64,000 nucleotides of DNA, from contig WMCF01000014.1 in NCBI GenBank assembly GCA_009792885.1, positions 11,179,924-11,243,923 on the forward strand, read 5' to 3'. Numbering within the stretch: the stretch's first letter is position 1; every line of letters starts with the position of its first letter. The notes under the pieces were generated by a model that did no database searches, had not been told where the DNA came from, and saw only the letters and a program-made list of their open reading frames with translations. Shown in pieces: positions 1 through 11,103 of this stretch. Position numbers and translations under genes: made by a program. This DNA comes from Eremophila alpestris peregrina (lineage: Eukaryota; Chordata; Aves; Passeriformes; Alaudidae).

Positions 1-497
1 GCACCATAAAGTGGCCAAGAGATCACCAGGAGAGCCTTGTTACCAATTAATCAAATCTTCTTGTCTTTAGACATCCTTCTCTCTGCTTTTCACTGACTCC
101 TTTGTTGCCCATTGGCTTGCAGAAAGCATTGGAGAAGGTTTTCAGAAGCCCTGTAAGCTTGTTCTTCTGGTGTCTCCTTTCCTCTAGAGAGCTGAACGCC
201 AGACTGAGTGCTACAGTTGGGAAGTGATCCCATGACATGGTTCAGAGAAGAGCACTGAAGTTTTATAGAGTGGCTGTCAGGGTACAACAAGGGGTGGGTG
301 GGGAGAAATCCAACTGTGGCAGCACCAGGGCAGCCTGAGGAGAGGCAGCCCCAGCCCCAGGCAGCCCCAGCCCTGGCCCCAGGCATCCAGCATCTCCATG
401 GGGATGGAAATGGGCCTGGGGCCAGGCAGGGCTGAGCTGTGGGGAGCTGGAGATTGGCCCTGCTGTGACATTTCTGGGGCAGAAATTCACGGTTCAG

Positions 498-600
498 GGT
501 CCTGGTCCCTGATCATGGTGGGGTAGAGCCCTGGAGGAGTTGGAATGGGGTCCTGGCCCCTGGTCAGAGTTGGGAGAGCCCCAGGGCTGTTGGAGCACAA
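498..600. repeat. Two-copy degenerate 51-bp tandem repeat in a GC-rich patch
   Basis: The motif GGTCCTGG followed by YCCTG begins at 498 and again at 549, a period of 51 bases. In both copies it is followed by a similar GG-rich stretch and AGAGCCC. The preceding 330-400 region has imperfect CAGCCCC/CAGGC runs. Together these make a short GC-rich minisatellite-like patch in otherwise AT-rich DNA. No gene function is implied. Confidence 0.55.
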
Positions 601-3600
601 ACAGGGCTGGTGGTGCCCTTGAGATCCTGCCAATGTCATTGGCCAAGTCTGACACTTTTGATCATCTCTGCTCAAATTAAGGAACTGCAGAAAAACCTAC
701 TCCAGCAAATGAGTTTCAAAACTAATTCCCTGTAATCAAATTCCTTGTTGTTACCATGGCCATGTTCTCTGAATATCCACAGAGCAAATGACCACTGCAG
801 AGCATTAAAAGATGCCAACCTTAAACCTGGTGCCAGCTTTGGACTGCTTCTGGAAATTTGCTTTTCCTCTGACTGCAGTAATCCCTGCATGTGCTAGCAG
901 GAGCAGCTAATACATGGCAAATAGTCCCATGAGAATCACAACTGATGGCTGCTGCTGAGTGAAATAATCGCCCATTTAATAAAGGGTGAGCTTCTACCTC
1001 TGCACATCCATGGGGAGCATTAATGCATTATTTTCCCTTCCTTAGCAACTTATTTCCACAAAACTGGTAGGAGCTCAATGTTTTTGAAACCAGTCTTCCT
1101 CTATTAATCTTAGCCGAAATCGCCCAAAGGATTCAGAAGTTATTAGGAACATCTAGTAGGTTGTAGAAATCTTGACAGAGACAGACTCAAAGCATTATCT
1201 TATTAAGAAAGCACTTGAGTTTATAAAAACACAGATTTTTAAATCACGTTAAAATCAGGGAAATGGGTACTATTATGAGGATTGAGTTTTATTTCTGCAC
1301 AAGTCTGCCTCACTAACAGTCTGAGAAGGTAAAGGAGCTCAGAAGGAAGTGGCCATTGCTTAGACTTCATACCCTGATGCTCTTCTCTGGGAAGGAGTGA
1401 TGGAAGGGTCAGGATTTGGCAGGAGGACTTACATAGATATTCTTTAGAGACTAAGGGGTTTGCTTTGCACATCCAAATCTTTCAAAGCTGCAACTGTCAT
1501 CTTTCTCTTCTCCAACAATTTATAAATTAAATCCCCTCTCACTCTGTCCCTTCTTCCCTTCTTTTATTTGAGACTTGAATGTGCAGAGGTTGCTACTCAT
1601 ATTCATGTTGAGCTTCTCAATAGCAAACAAGCCTTATTGTTTGATGAAAGAATTTGTTTCTCAGGCGAGTTGAAGGTTTAGATATAAACATTTGTGAGTA
1701 ATTTCTCCTTAGGACTATTTAAAATGTAATGAGATCTACATTTTATATTGATTTGAGTTTTGGTTTACTTGTTCATGCATTTTTGAGAAAGAACAGATGC
1801 TGCTTGAATGTTTCCTATGAGGCAGATTAAACACACTCTAGAGAGCACACCTGAGCCAAAGGTCAATCTTCCTCAGCAAGCCAGCCAAACAAACTGCTCC
1901 ATGAGTTCTCAATTTTGGTAATGAAGGCTTATAAAATGAACTGTAAAGTAATTATATTTATCTTAATTTAAATTTTACAAACTACTGAAATACAAGTTTT
2001 GGAAAATTTAGCTTTGGTGGCCTCCAGAGGATAACAGCTGGTTTTCTACATATGCTACTCTATAATTTGGAAAATTCCAAGTCTTCCAATAAATTGGTCT
2101 GGAAGCTTTCAATGCAGAATTACAAGCTGAGTGTTTTTCACTACCAGCCATGCCTACAGTTCTGCCTTTCTAAGAAGTAAATTTCTCACAAGACTTAAGA
2201 TTCTTTCCAATTAAAGTCTGAAATGGCTTCATCATATCTGTGGGTCACTGCACTCTTATTGTAAAACACCTAATTTAACTAATCTCATTGCCATTGGCTT
2301 TAAAATTATGGTGTTCATGACAAGGACAAGAACTCTCTTTCTTCCTTGGGAGGCTTGGTTACCTCAGGGAGCTGTGCCAATTATGTCCATAAAAAATCCT
2401 CCCTTCATAATGCTCCATGCTGGCTCTGAGCAGAGCAGTAAAAACAGATTGGTGAAATAAAAGCTGTGTTCTGTCACTGTGTATGGCCAGGAGGAATTAC
2501 TGAAAAGTTCCTTGTGCTCCCTCCTCACCCTCTGAATTGGTCTGGGTGTTACAGTTTACTCTGTGTATTTCAAAAGCAGAAGAGAAACCAATGCCTCACA
2601 AGTGTTCAAGATGACAAAGCCACCCTATAACAAGCAGTGGATGTGTGATTCTTTTGTGATGATCTCTCCTTAGAGATCATTCTGTAAACTGTATCTTTAA
2701 CTAAAAGTTCTAGTTTGGTTATGTTCAGAGAGGGAATGGGCAGTTTGAGGGGGAATGAAGGGAGAAAGAAAACATTTTTTTTTTCAGGAAGAGTTTTATT
2801 GCTATTCATCAAAACATTGAGCAACAGTTAGCTACTCAGTGTGAGTGGTTTTCTTAAATGGACATGGGGAATTACAAGTCATAGGAAGCCTGGCCCTTTC
2901 TCCAGAAGAGAACAGGGTGTTTGTCTACAGTGAAAATGTCAACTTCCCTCAGCAAAAAGCAGAATTACATGAATTTTAAAATATCACAAATATTTCAGTA
3001 CATAGCCACATATGCCATGACTGAGACATTTCTTCCTGGTGGTGGAAGAAGAATATTTATATTATAAATTATTCTTGGTGGTTCTGAGTGATAAATGTAA
3101 ATAAAAAGTTATTCCAGCTGGCAGAATTCTAAATCTGCCCTGAATAGCATATTCAGCCTGAAGAAATTGATGAAATTAATATTTTTTGTAAACCCTTGGT
3201 TTTCTAGTTTTATCTACAGTTTCTCAATACAGACCTGTAATATTTTTCCCACGCATTTGGAATATGTGGATTTCTCCTGAGATGACTTCCTAGCTTTTTC
3301 CACCACCACTTCACCCTCATTACTTATCTGGATATTACTTATCCTGATATTTTACCTTTTGAAAGTTTTCAGTCAAGGAATTACCTTTGTGAAGTGTCTG
3401 GTCAAGCACTTATGGATTACAAAAGCTCATATTTGGAGCTCTTTTTCTAGTAAAGATTATTAAAAATGGATATAAGAGAGAGCACTGAGAATAATACTGG
3501 AATCTTCATCTAAATTCTGTTCAGTTTCTGTTGTCCAGTTACTCTGTGAATAAGATGGAATAAAATAAAGAAGTGAATAAACTAATTTTGTTCCATAAGT

Positions 3601-3809
3601 AAGAGTTTTATTGTCAAGTGTAAAGTGGATACTCTATGTACATAAAAGAAGAGTTGTGAATGTGCACCTGTTGTTGAACCTTCACTGGGACTTTATTTTC
3701 CACCAGTTTTCATCTCCACATTTCATTTCGTTCCTGACCCTCTGTCTCTCTGTATGACCAGAAGAAATTACATGTGAGCTATTTGGTTTGAAGAAAAAAA
3801 AAGGGGAGA

Positions 3810-3893
3810 GGGATGGGATGGGATGGGATGGGATGGGATGGGATGGGATGGGATGGGATGGGATGGGATGGGATGGGATGGGATGGGATGGGA
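3810..3893. repeat. (GGGAT)n pentanucleotide microsatellite
   Basis: About 16-17 uninterrupted copies of GGGAT (ATCCC on the minus strand). Five is not a multiple of three and the unit holds no stop, so short open frames run through it on both strands, giving repeating MGWDG and SHPIP peptides. These frames are an artefact of the repeat and are not annotated as genes. An A-rich run at 3793-3802 precedes the array. Confidence 0.97.
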
Positions 3894-5580
3894 GTCCTAG
3901 CTCCTGAATATCCATCAGCAAAGCAGTCCAGCAGCTCCACACTTAGCCTTGGCACAGCATCCCATGCACTTTTCACTCCTGATATAGTTGGTTTAGATTT
4001 AATCCTGGTTAATTGAAGAGGCCAGAGCTGTGCTTTCATCTTCAGAGGTCAAGATCACTGACAGGTGCAAGTGGTCTCTCTGCAGACCCTGATGAAAGTA
4101 AGGCTACAGGCTGCCTTGCATTCTCTACAAATCCACATAGAAGTAGGCAACTTGTTGGAAACACACTTCTATGGTTTTTAGATTTTGAATTCGGGGTTTT
4201 TCTGGGTGAGGCATTCTTTGTATTGGAAAAAAAAACAGGGCTAAGAGACAGGGTGATGGGAGGTATCTGTGTATGGATTCCTTCTACTTTAAACAGAGAG
4301 CAAAAAAGACATGCAGAACTTGTTTTGATGAACTGACTCTAGGTGGCAATAACACCCTGTGTAGCCTCACTAGAGGCTAGTCAGGCAAAGACTAATGCTG
4401 CTTACAGAGGAAAAAATTATAACATTTTCAGTACTGCTTCTAGAAAATTTTACGGCTGATCACACCAGCTGCTCATTGCTAGAAACATTTCCAGATTCTG
4501 CCAGTTTTCATTGTAATAGAGGACTTGGTTTTCAACACATACTTTGAATAAGATGCTGCATGTTTTATTTTGTAGCCATAATACTGCAGGTGTGCAGAGG
4601 AAAATTAGCAAATTATTCTCTTTCGGTTATCTTGCTTGGATGGGCAATCTCGGGAAGCATATGTATCATCCTGATTTGTAATGGTGCCTGTAAAAAGTGC
4701 ACAGATGGGTATGTACAACTGCAGTTCTGTAGCAGTCACTAAGGATGTTCCTGAAATGCCACTTCACCACCTCGTCAAGAAAACAGCCACTCAGATACCT
4801 ATGAAATGCTTGACATATTCTGTGTAAAACACTGTACTATCTGCCAAGAGGTTTGTAATGCCCTATGTCAGTACATCTTCAGTACATCTCCAGCCTCCTG
4901 GGCTTAGGAGTAGCAAAGGAAATTCTTGAACAATATAAAAATTCTTACAAGTATGATGGCCTGCAGTATTATCACATTTTTCTCCAAAGTCAGCTTAACT
5001 CCACTGACCTTGAGATATTTAAATTTGTTACTGATGTGTTCACAGACAAAGGGAGAAAGCAGAGAAAAAGTTATTCGCTTTGATTATCCCTTGCAGAAAA
5101 AACCTGTCATTGTAACCACTCTATGTACTAATAATACCCGTAGAAAGTCTTTCAAGTGTGATTACAAAATGCTTGTGGCAGGCCAAGTGTCTGATGGCAC
5201 CTACAGGATATGATAAACTTCTTTATTACTCTGTCAAAGTGACAAAGCTGTGAACCCCTGTGATTAAATCAGTTTGTGTAATTGACCCATTCACCTGCAT
5301 GTTGTCAATTAATCTGCTCTGGAGCTACCTCCAGTATTTCAATCCTCTAAGCAGCTTTCAAAGACAGCAACTGTCCTTTAAAATGTTAAAATGCATCTCC
5401 TGAAAGCAGGAAAATGTCTTCCTTTCTTACCAAAGTGTGGAATTTCGCTTTAAATTATACTGAATCAGATTTCCAGATTCACAGTATTCTAAATCGATAT
5501 CCTATAATGCTCTATAACCCTGTAGGCTGATTTTTTAACTATAGATTTATAAATTAATCAGGATTTATTCTTACTAGGAA

Positions 5581-5745
5581 GATATAGATATAGATATAGA
5601 TATAGATATAGATATAGATATAGATATAGATATAGATGATATAGATGATATATAGATGATATAGATATAGATATAGATATAGATATAGATATAGATATAG
5701 ATATAGATGATATAGATATAGATATATCCTATCCTATCCTATCTA
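5581..5745. repeat. Compound microsatellite: (GATATA)n followed by (ATCCT)n
   Basis: A long array of the hexamer GATATA/TAGATA spans 5581 to about 5727. It is interrupted three or four times by GATGATATAGAT-type variants. At about 5727 it changes abruptly to roughly four copies of the pentamer ATCCT. The interruptions suggest partial stabilisation of an older array, with the pentamer arising at its edge. Confidence 0.96.
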
Positions 5746-7905
5746 GGATAAGAGTGCCCTGAAAAGGAAAAATAAAATTCACTAACCCTTTTAGGTTCTT
5801 CATGTCAAGGTACTTTGTGTAATGCCTGTTTTTATTAGTTTTCCTTCCTTTCAATTAATTAATTTTATTATACATTTTTCAAAAAGTGGGGATATAATGG
5901 CAAAAGTGGTGGAAATGCAATTACAAAAATTGGTTATGTCTATGGCATATTGTCCCTCCTCCTGTTTCTTGCTTGTTTCTCTTTCAAGACATCAGCATTT
6001 TGAACACACCTAGCACATAAGACTAAAATAAGAAGAGTGGTGTATTGGGACTAATACATTTTTCTGCCACCAGCTAAGCTGTTTGGAAGCTTAGGAAGTG
6101 TATTGTCAGTGCCAACTATCCCTACAGCAAAAATGGGGGAATGTGTTGCTTGCTGAGAGCCCAGTGGGTTTCCAGGTGGAGCTGGGTAGGACATTTGCCA
6201 CAGTCTTACCCAGTATTGATGTGGGCAAAATCAGTGTGACTACAGGCAGTGAACTGTTAGGTATTAAATCATGTGTTCTCTAACTCTTCAGTATAAAAAT
6301 GTGCAGGGGTCTGTTTTACCATTCCTTTACCCTGTGGGCATCCCTCCACCTTGGTTGTCATCCACATCAGTGAAACTTTCCCACTGATGATTGAAATGTT
6401 TCCTGAAACCTGCAAACCAGTGCAGTAATGAAAGCTTATAATCCACCGGCTAAAAGAGCCAGGCATGAAGTTATAAAAAATAGCCTTGTCTCTCCAACCA
6501 GCCAGTGAAACATCAAACCCATAAGTGACATGTCAGATGCCAAATTATGTTTTAAGATGAGACATCCTAGAATAAACAGTTTTCAAACCTTGCTGTTGTC
6601 TGTTGTAGTTTGTTAGGGTTTTTTCTCAAATAGGGTCAGACATTACTTTGAATAGATTAAAACATTCTGTTTTCTAAATGAAACTGTTTCATGTTTACAA
6701 TGCAACAGTTTGTGTTTGATATGGAATGTCATTCTCTACCAGCAATTCCAAAGAATCCACGGGGGAAAACATACAAGATTCAGAACAAAATCAAATGTCC
6801 ACGTGTCCCATAAGGGTAGGTTCCTTATTTTTGACCCACCTAAAAGAAGCCACTCCATTCCCTGTTTATTCCCAACAGCTGTGTCCATTTCAAAGTAAGT
6901 TTTGTTTGGCAAAAGAGTTAACACCTTTTCTGGAGTTTGCCTTCTACCAGGTGTACCCAAGTTTTATTTGGTAGAGCATCACCAGCATGGAATAGAACAG
7001 CTGTTGGTGGCAATGGCACAAGTTCTAGAGACTACATGTTTGCATGTGGTTCTATTTCAAACAGCTACTCTCTTCGTCCTTCCACATCACAAGTCTCCAC
7101 TGTGATTTACAATCCTAAATGCAACCCTAGTTACTGAACATGAGTTGGAAAGTAAAACCTATGCTGTGACTGATCTGTACTAAACTCTCACCACAAGCTG
7201 TGGAAGAGTGAAGATCTTAAACAGTCTTAGAGTTTTATTAATTATACAAATAAAAACAGATTTTATGTTTTCTGCTTGTCAGGTAAATCGGAGCAAAGCA
7301 AAACTCCAAATTAAATGTAGATTGTACCAGTTGACTTCTCTCAATGATAAATAATATTTTAAAACTTTTTTTTTCCCAGTGAAAGTCTATCTTTCTGAAT
7401 TGCTTCCCCTTTACTCAAATTCCCTTCAAATCCTGGACTTACTTTCTCTTCAAAAGATTTTATTCTGTTTCCATTTTTTACTTTGGCTCTCCAATTGACA
7501 TTTGCTTAAGATAATTTAAAGTTTGGGGTTTGGGTTTTTTCTACAAGGTAAGCAACATTACATGTAAGATTTGTATTTATTACATGCAAAATTGGTTTTA
7601 GGACAGTAATCATTAATTAATGGTAAATCATTGATTCAGATATTGAAGTTACTATTGAGGCTTACAGATCTTAGTGATGCAGGAACATTAATTCAACCTA
7701 TTCTGCCTGCAGCAGCCTTCTTACCAATTCCTTTGTGTGCAGTTAACCATCAAACAAGAAAATAATATATCCAAAGTAAAGAGGAAGGTGAAAAGAAAAG
7801 CTATAGTGTCTTCCTTCCTTCTCATTTTTTGGGCTTTAAACCTAGAAGTTGCAGTGTTTAATTTTCTTGGTTTGATTTTCTTGGTTTGATTTTTTCAAAC
7901 TTTAC

Positions 7906-8020
7906 AGAATCACAGAATCAACAAGGTTGGAAAAGAGCTTTGAGACCACCAAGTCGAACCTGTGACCTAACATAACGTGAATGCTGTCACTGTCATGGAT
8001 AGACACAGAACCACATCCCA
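7906..8020 (-). mobile_element. CR1 LINE 3'-end fragment, antisense
   Basis: The plus strand reads AGAATCACAGAATCA followed by AAGGTTGG-AAAAGAG and CACCAAGTCGAACC. This is the reverse complement of the 3' end seen in many avian CR1 subfamilies. The later part, with a CATGG word and ACCACATCCC near 8011, also fits the CR1 tail region. Only about 115 bases remain, as is typical for 5'-truncated CR1 copies. It sits less than 20 bases after a small 14-base tandem duplication. Confidence 0.8.
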
Positions 8021-8519
8021 GAGAAAGCTAAGCTACTACTAGATTGCTGTTTTCTTCCTTACTGGTGCTTGGGGCAGGGGTAGGGTATGTAATGGTTCAT
8101 CCAGATTTTAATGAAAATTCATCCTGACTCTAAAAAACAACAACAAAAAAGAACAAAACATTATATAGATATGCTGATGGCAAAAGACTGCTGAAATGCA
8201 ATTGCTACAGTTTTCTGCAGTTGCTTTAGCTGTGACATCACATTTTGTGACATGGATGGAACAACTATTGCTGGTACCAAATTGCTGCACAGACTCAATC
8301 TGTGAACCAGCAATTGGAGTTTTTTTATGTAAGGCAAGACAAGATGGGCACATTTTGAATCTGTTGAAGTGTAGTGTAGTTTGGGGAATCTACTTGAACT
8401 ACTCAGACTGGTCTAACACACAAATTAACATTGAAAAAACTGTGATTCCCATGTACTAAACAGAAAGTTTGAGCCTGATGATTTGTTTGGATGACGTGGC
8501 TTATAAAAGAGTGAGAAGG

Positions 8520-8935
8520 TGTTGTGGTTTGGGAATGTATTCTCCAATTTAGTAGTCCCACTAAAACCACATTCCCCCTGCCCCTGCCTCTGAATGAAAG
8601 CACAGAAGGCAAAGACCATGGGCTGAGGTAAGAGCAATTTACTGGAAACAGCAATGAAATAAGAAAACAAGCAGTAACAGCAACAATAATAACAAAAGTT
8701 GTAAGACAAAGAAGCAATTTACATGAAAACCACAATAAATACTGACTGGCTCTTCCCGATCACATTTCTCACCAAACCAGAAAAGGATGTCCTTCTCCTT
8801 GGAAGCAAAAGAGATTCCCTTTCCCCAGTCCCTGGCAATGATGTGAGGTGGGAACCCAAGTAATATTAGAGTCTGGCCATGCTCCCCTCCAGGCTACTGG
8901 AAAAAATTAACCCTGTCCTGGCTGAAACTAGGACA
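8520..8935 (+). mobile_element. Solo LTR of an avian endogenous retrovirus
   Basis: The element begins TGTTGTGGTTTGGG and ends ATTAACCCTG...GAAACTAGGACA. Both ends closely resemble an LTR family common in bird genomes. The internal GCTACTGGAAAAAATTAA motif just before the end, and the A/T-rich AATAATAACA tract, also fit. It is flanked by near-identical five-base sites, GAAGG at 8515-8519 and GAATG at 8936-8940, consistent with a target-site duplication carrying one later substitution. No gag, pol or env-like frame lies next to it, so it is a solo LTR left by recombination. Length is 416 bases. An AATAAA at about 8733 lies inside. The strand follows the usual orientation of the family and is less certain than the identification. 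Confidence 0.8.
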
Positions 8936-10059
8936 GAATGTCACAGGTGTGGTACAGCTCTGTCCTGCATCATAATTCACCATCAAATTTAAGCATAATT
9001 CAGGTTTATATATAAGTAAGTCTCTGTGAGGTAAAAGTAGTTTTCAGTTGGCTGAACATCTTGGGATATGAGTGTTCTTGTCACATTGTCATCTTTCCCA
9101 AGACATATGAAGTCCCTACTCTTTTTGCCAGGCACATTTAGCATGTTGTTGTACTGAATATGAAAAGTATGTATCTAAAATGGGTGAATCTACATTATTA
9201 TGGGGGGAAAAAACTCCCTTAATGTTTCCAGTTGGGAGTTTCATGTTACTAACGACTGCAAGGCTTGAAGTGAAAATTTCCTTCACTGGGGATTGTAACA
9301 TATTTTGAAAAATGGAAACATTCTGCCTCTGAAGAACTTGGCTTCTGTAGGTTTTCTCCTAGTAACTTTGCATCTATTTGAAGAAACTCTAATGGGCCAC
9401 ATATTCAATCTACCCCTGAGCTAGGCTGAATATGAGCCACAAAGCAAGTTACTAGCACCAATAACCAAGAGGTTTTCAAACTGGAATGAGAGGGTGCTTT
9501 GCAGGATTACTTAGATCATGGATCATAGAAGTACAAATCTACACCTGTCACATGGATGTGTCTTCAAATATATGAGTCCCTGAAAGGAATGAGTTTAATG
9601 CAAATGAGTTTTAAAAGAACACTTTGTGGTTTCCCAGCAAATTGTGGAAAAAGAAACACCCAAGTGTGCAGTTGGAGAGGATGTTCACTTGGGCACAAAT
9701 GGGTGACTGTGGCTGTGGGACATTAGTCTTTCCTGGATAAAAAAAATGAATCTGCATCTCAAATGAGAGCTAGTATCATTTATTGTCATAGCTTCTCCCT
9801 TTAACCATCAGCAGTAAATGCTTCAGAAGAAGCTTCAAGAAATTCAATAATTTGCCTAAAGATGAGTTTCTGTTAATGATTCTTTCCCTGTCCCTCTGGC
9901 TTTATGACATGCTTATGCATTGAAATATTAACTTTTTTATCCCTTTACACATTTTACACAATCTAGTCCTTTCTCCAAATTTAATCTCATGTAATAGTGA
10001 ATGCTTTCACTTTAATAGCTAGTATTTCCTTTCATCACTTTCAAATTTATATCTTTTTA

Positions 10060-10690
10060 ATTCCACTGGACAAACTCTTGTTCTTAAATTATGAAAAAAA
10101 GGTGCCTAGAAATGAAGGATTTATCTTCTTTGTGCCATTCATTATTTTCTATAAAGCTCTATCATGTCCTTTCTTCATGCCACCCAGATACAAAATTTTC
10201 TCCCTCAGCCTCTAATCATTTGCATTGCCTGTCTCCAGATGATCTCTGTGTCTTCTGCATGTATTTTGCAGCTGAGTTCCCAGAACTGAACAAAGCACTC
10301 GTGCCGTATCAAATAACCAACCTTTGGGAATTACAATAATTCCAGATTGATTTTTAATTTCCCACTATCATTTTGCTTAACAGTGTTGTCCACTGAGCTT
10401 TCCACAGTAATGCCAGGACTTTTTTTTCAGAGCAGTTGTACTCGATTAAGGTCCCAGTAGGTTGTGTGAGTAACCCAAAATATGCCATCCAGTGTCACGC
10501 TAATTCAGCATTAATCCCTTTGTATGCTGTGGTGTTTTGGCTCCCTAGGTTAGGCTTCCCTTTACTGTCTCTGAGGCTTTTCAACAGTAAGGAAAATTTA
10601 ATAACAGTGTGCATTCTGTAGGTTGCCACATCATTTTACCCCTTTCCAGATCAATAATATTCTTAACAAGCCCTTTTAACTCAGGTGTTT
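10060..10690 (-). mobile_element. Ancient, diverged CR1/L3-like LINE remnant, antisense
   Basis: Read in order, the segment preserves landmarks of antisense CR1-type ORF2 ends: TATCATGTCC plus TTTCTTCATG near 10166, CCTCTAATCATTTGCATTGCC near 10207, CCCAGAACTGAACAAAGCAC near 10279, TTGTCCACTGAG...GCCAGGAC near 10387, and TTTCCAGATCAATAATATTC near 10645. The last is the reverse complement of the region encoding the reverse-transcriptase LFNIFINDL-like motif. All frames are broken. The match is from remembered family patterns and the boundaries are approximate. Confidence 0.65.
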
Positions 10691-11045
10691 CCTCGAGATG
10701 CAGTCACAGGAGGCCACTGGGAGTTTAGATTTGGTATGCACCTACACTGCCCCACACAGTGAATGCAAGCACAGTCGGGCACGTCTGCAATGGCTACGAA
10801 TTGTCTGTTTCTCAGCAGGCTCCCTCACTGCTTTGTTTTCAGGGGCTGTGCTATCACAGCACAGCACTGCATGGTGAAGGGTGGGCATCAGCCTGGCCAC
10901 GTTGGAAGTCAGCCACACCAAAGTCATATTTGCTTTCTGACAGTTTTGGATGCTCAACAGCACTTTCTCTCCCACCACAAATTTGGGTAGAGGCCTTTAT
11001 AAAGCTCCGATAATTATTTTATTAAATGGCCAGCTGCAAGTCTGG

Positions 11046-11103
11046 ATATATGTATATGTATATATGTATATGTATATATGTATATGTATGTGTATACGTG
11101 TGC
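11046..11103. repeat. TATATG/TATG microsatellite
   Basis: Alternating TATATG and TATG units run from GGATATATGTATATG to TGTATACGTGTG. It encodes the spurious YMYMYI-type and IHIYIY-type frames on the two strands. No function is inferred. Confidence 0.93.

Noticed and set aside
3682..4039. Repetitive frames through the GGGAT array
   Set aside because: Simple sequence translated on both strands; no start, splice or homology support.
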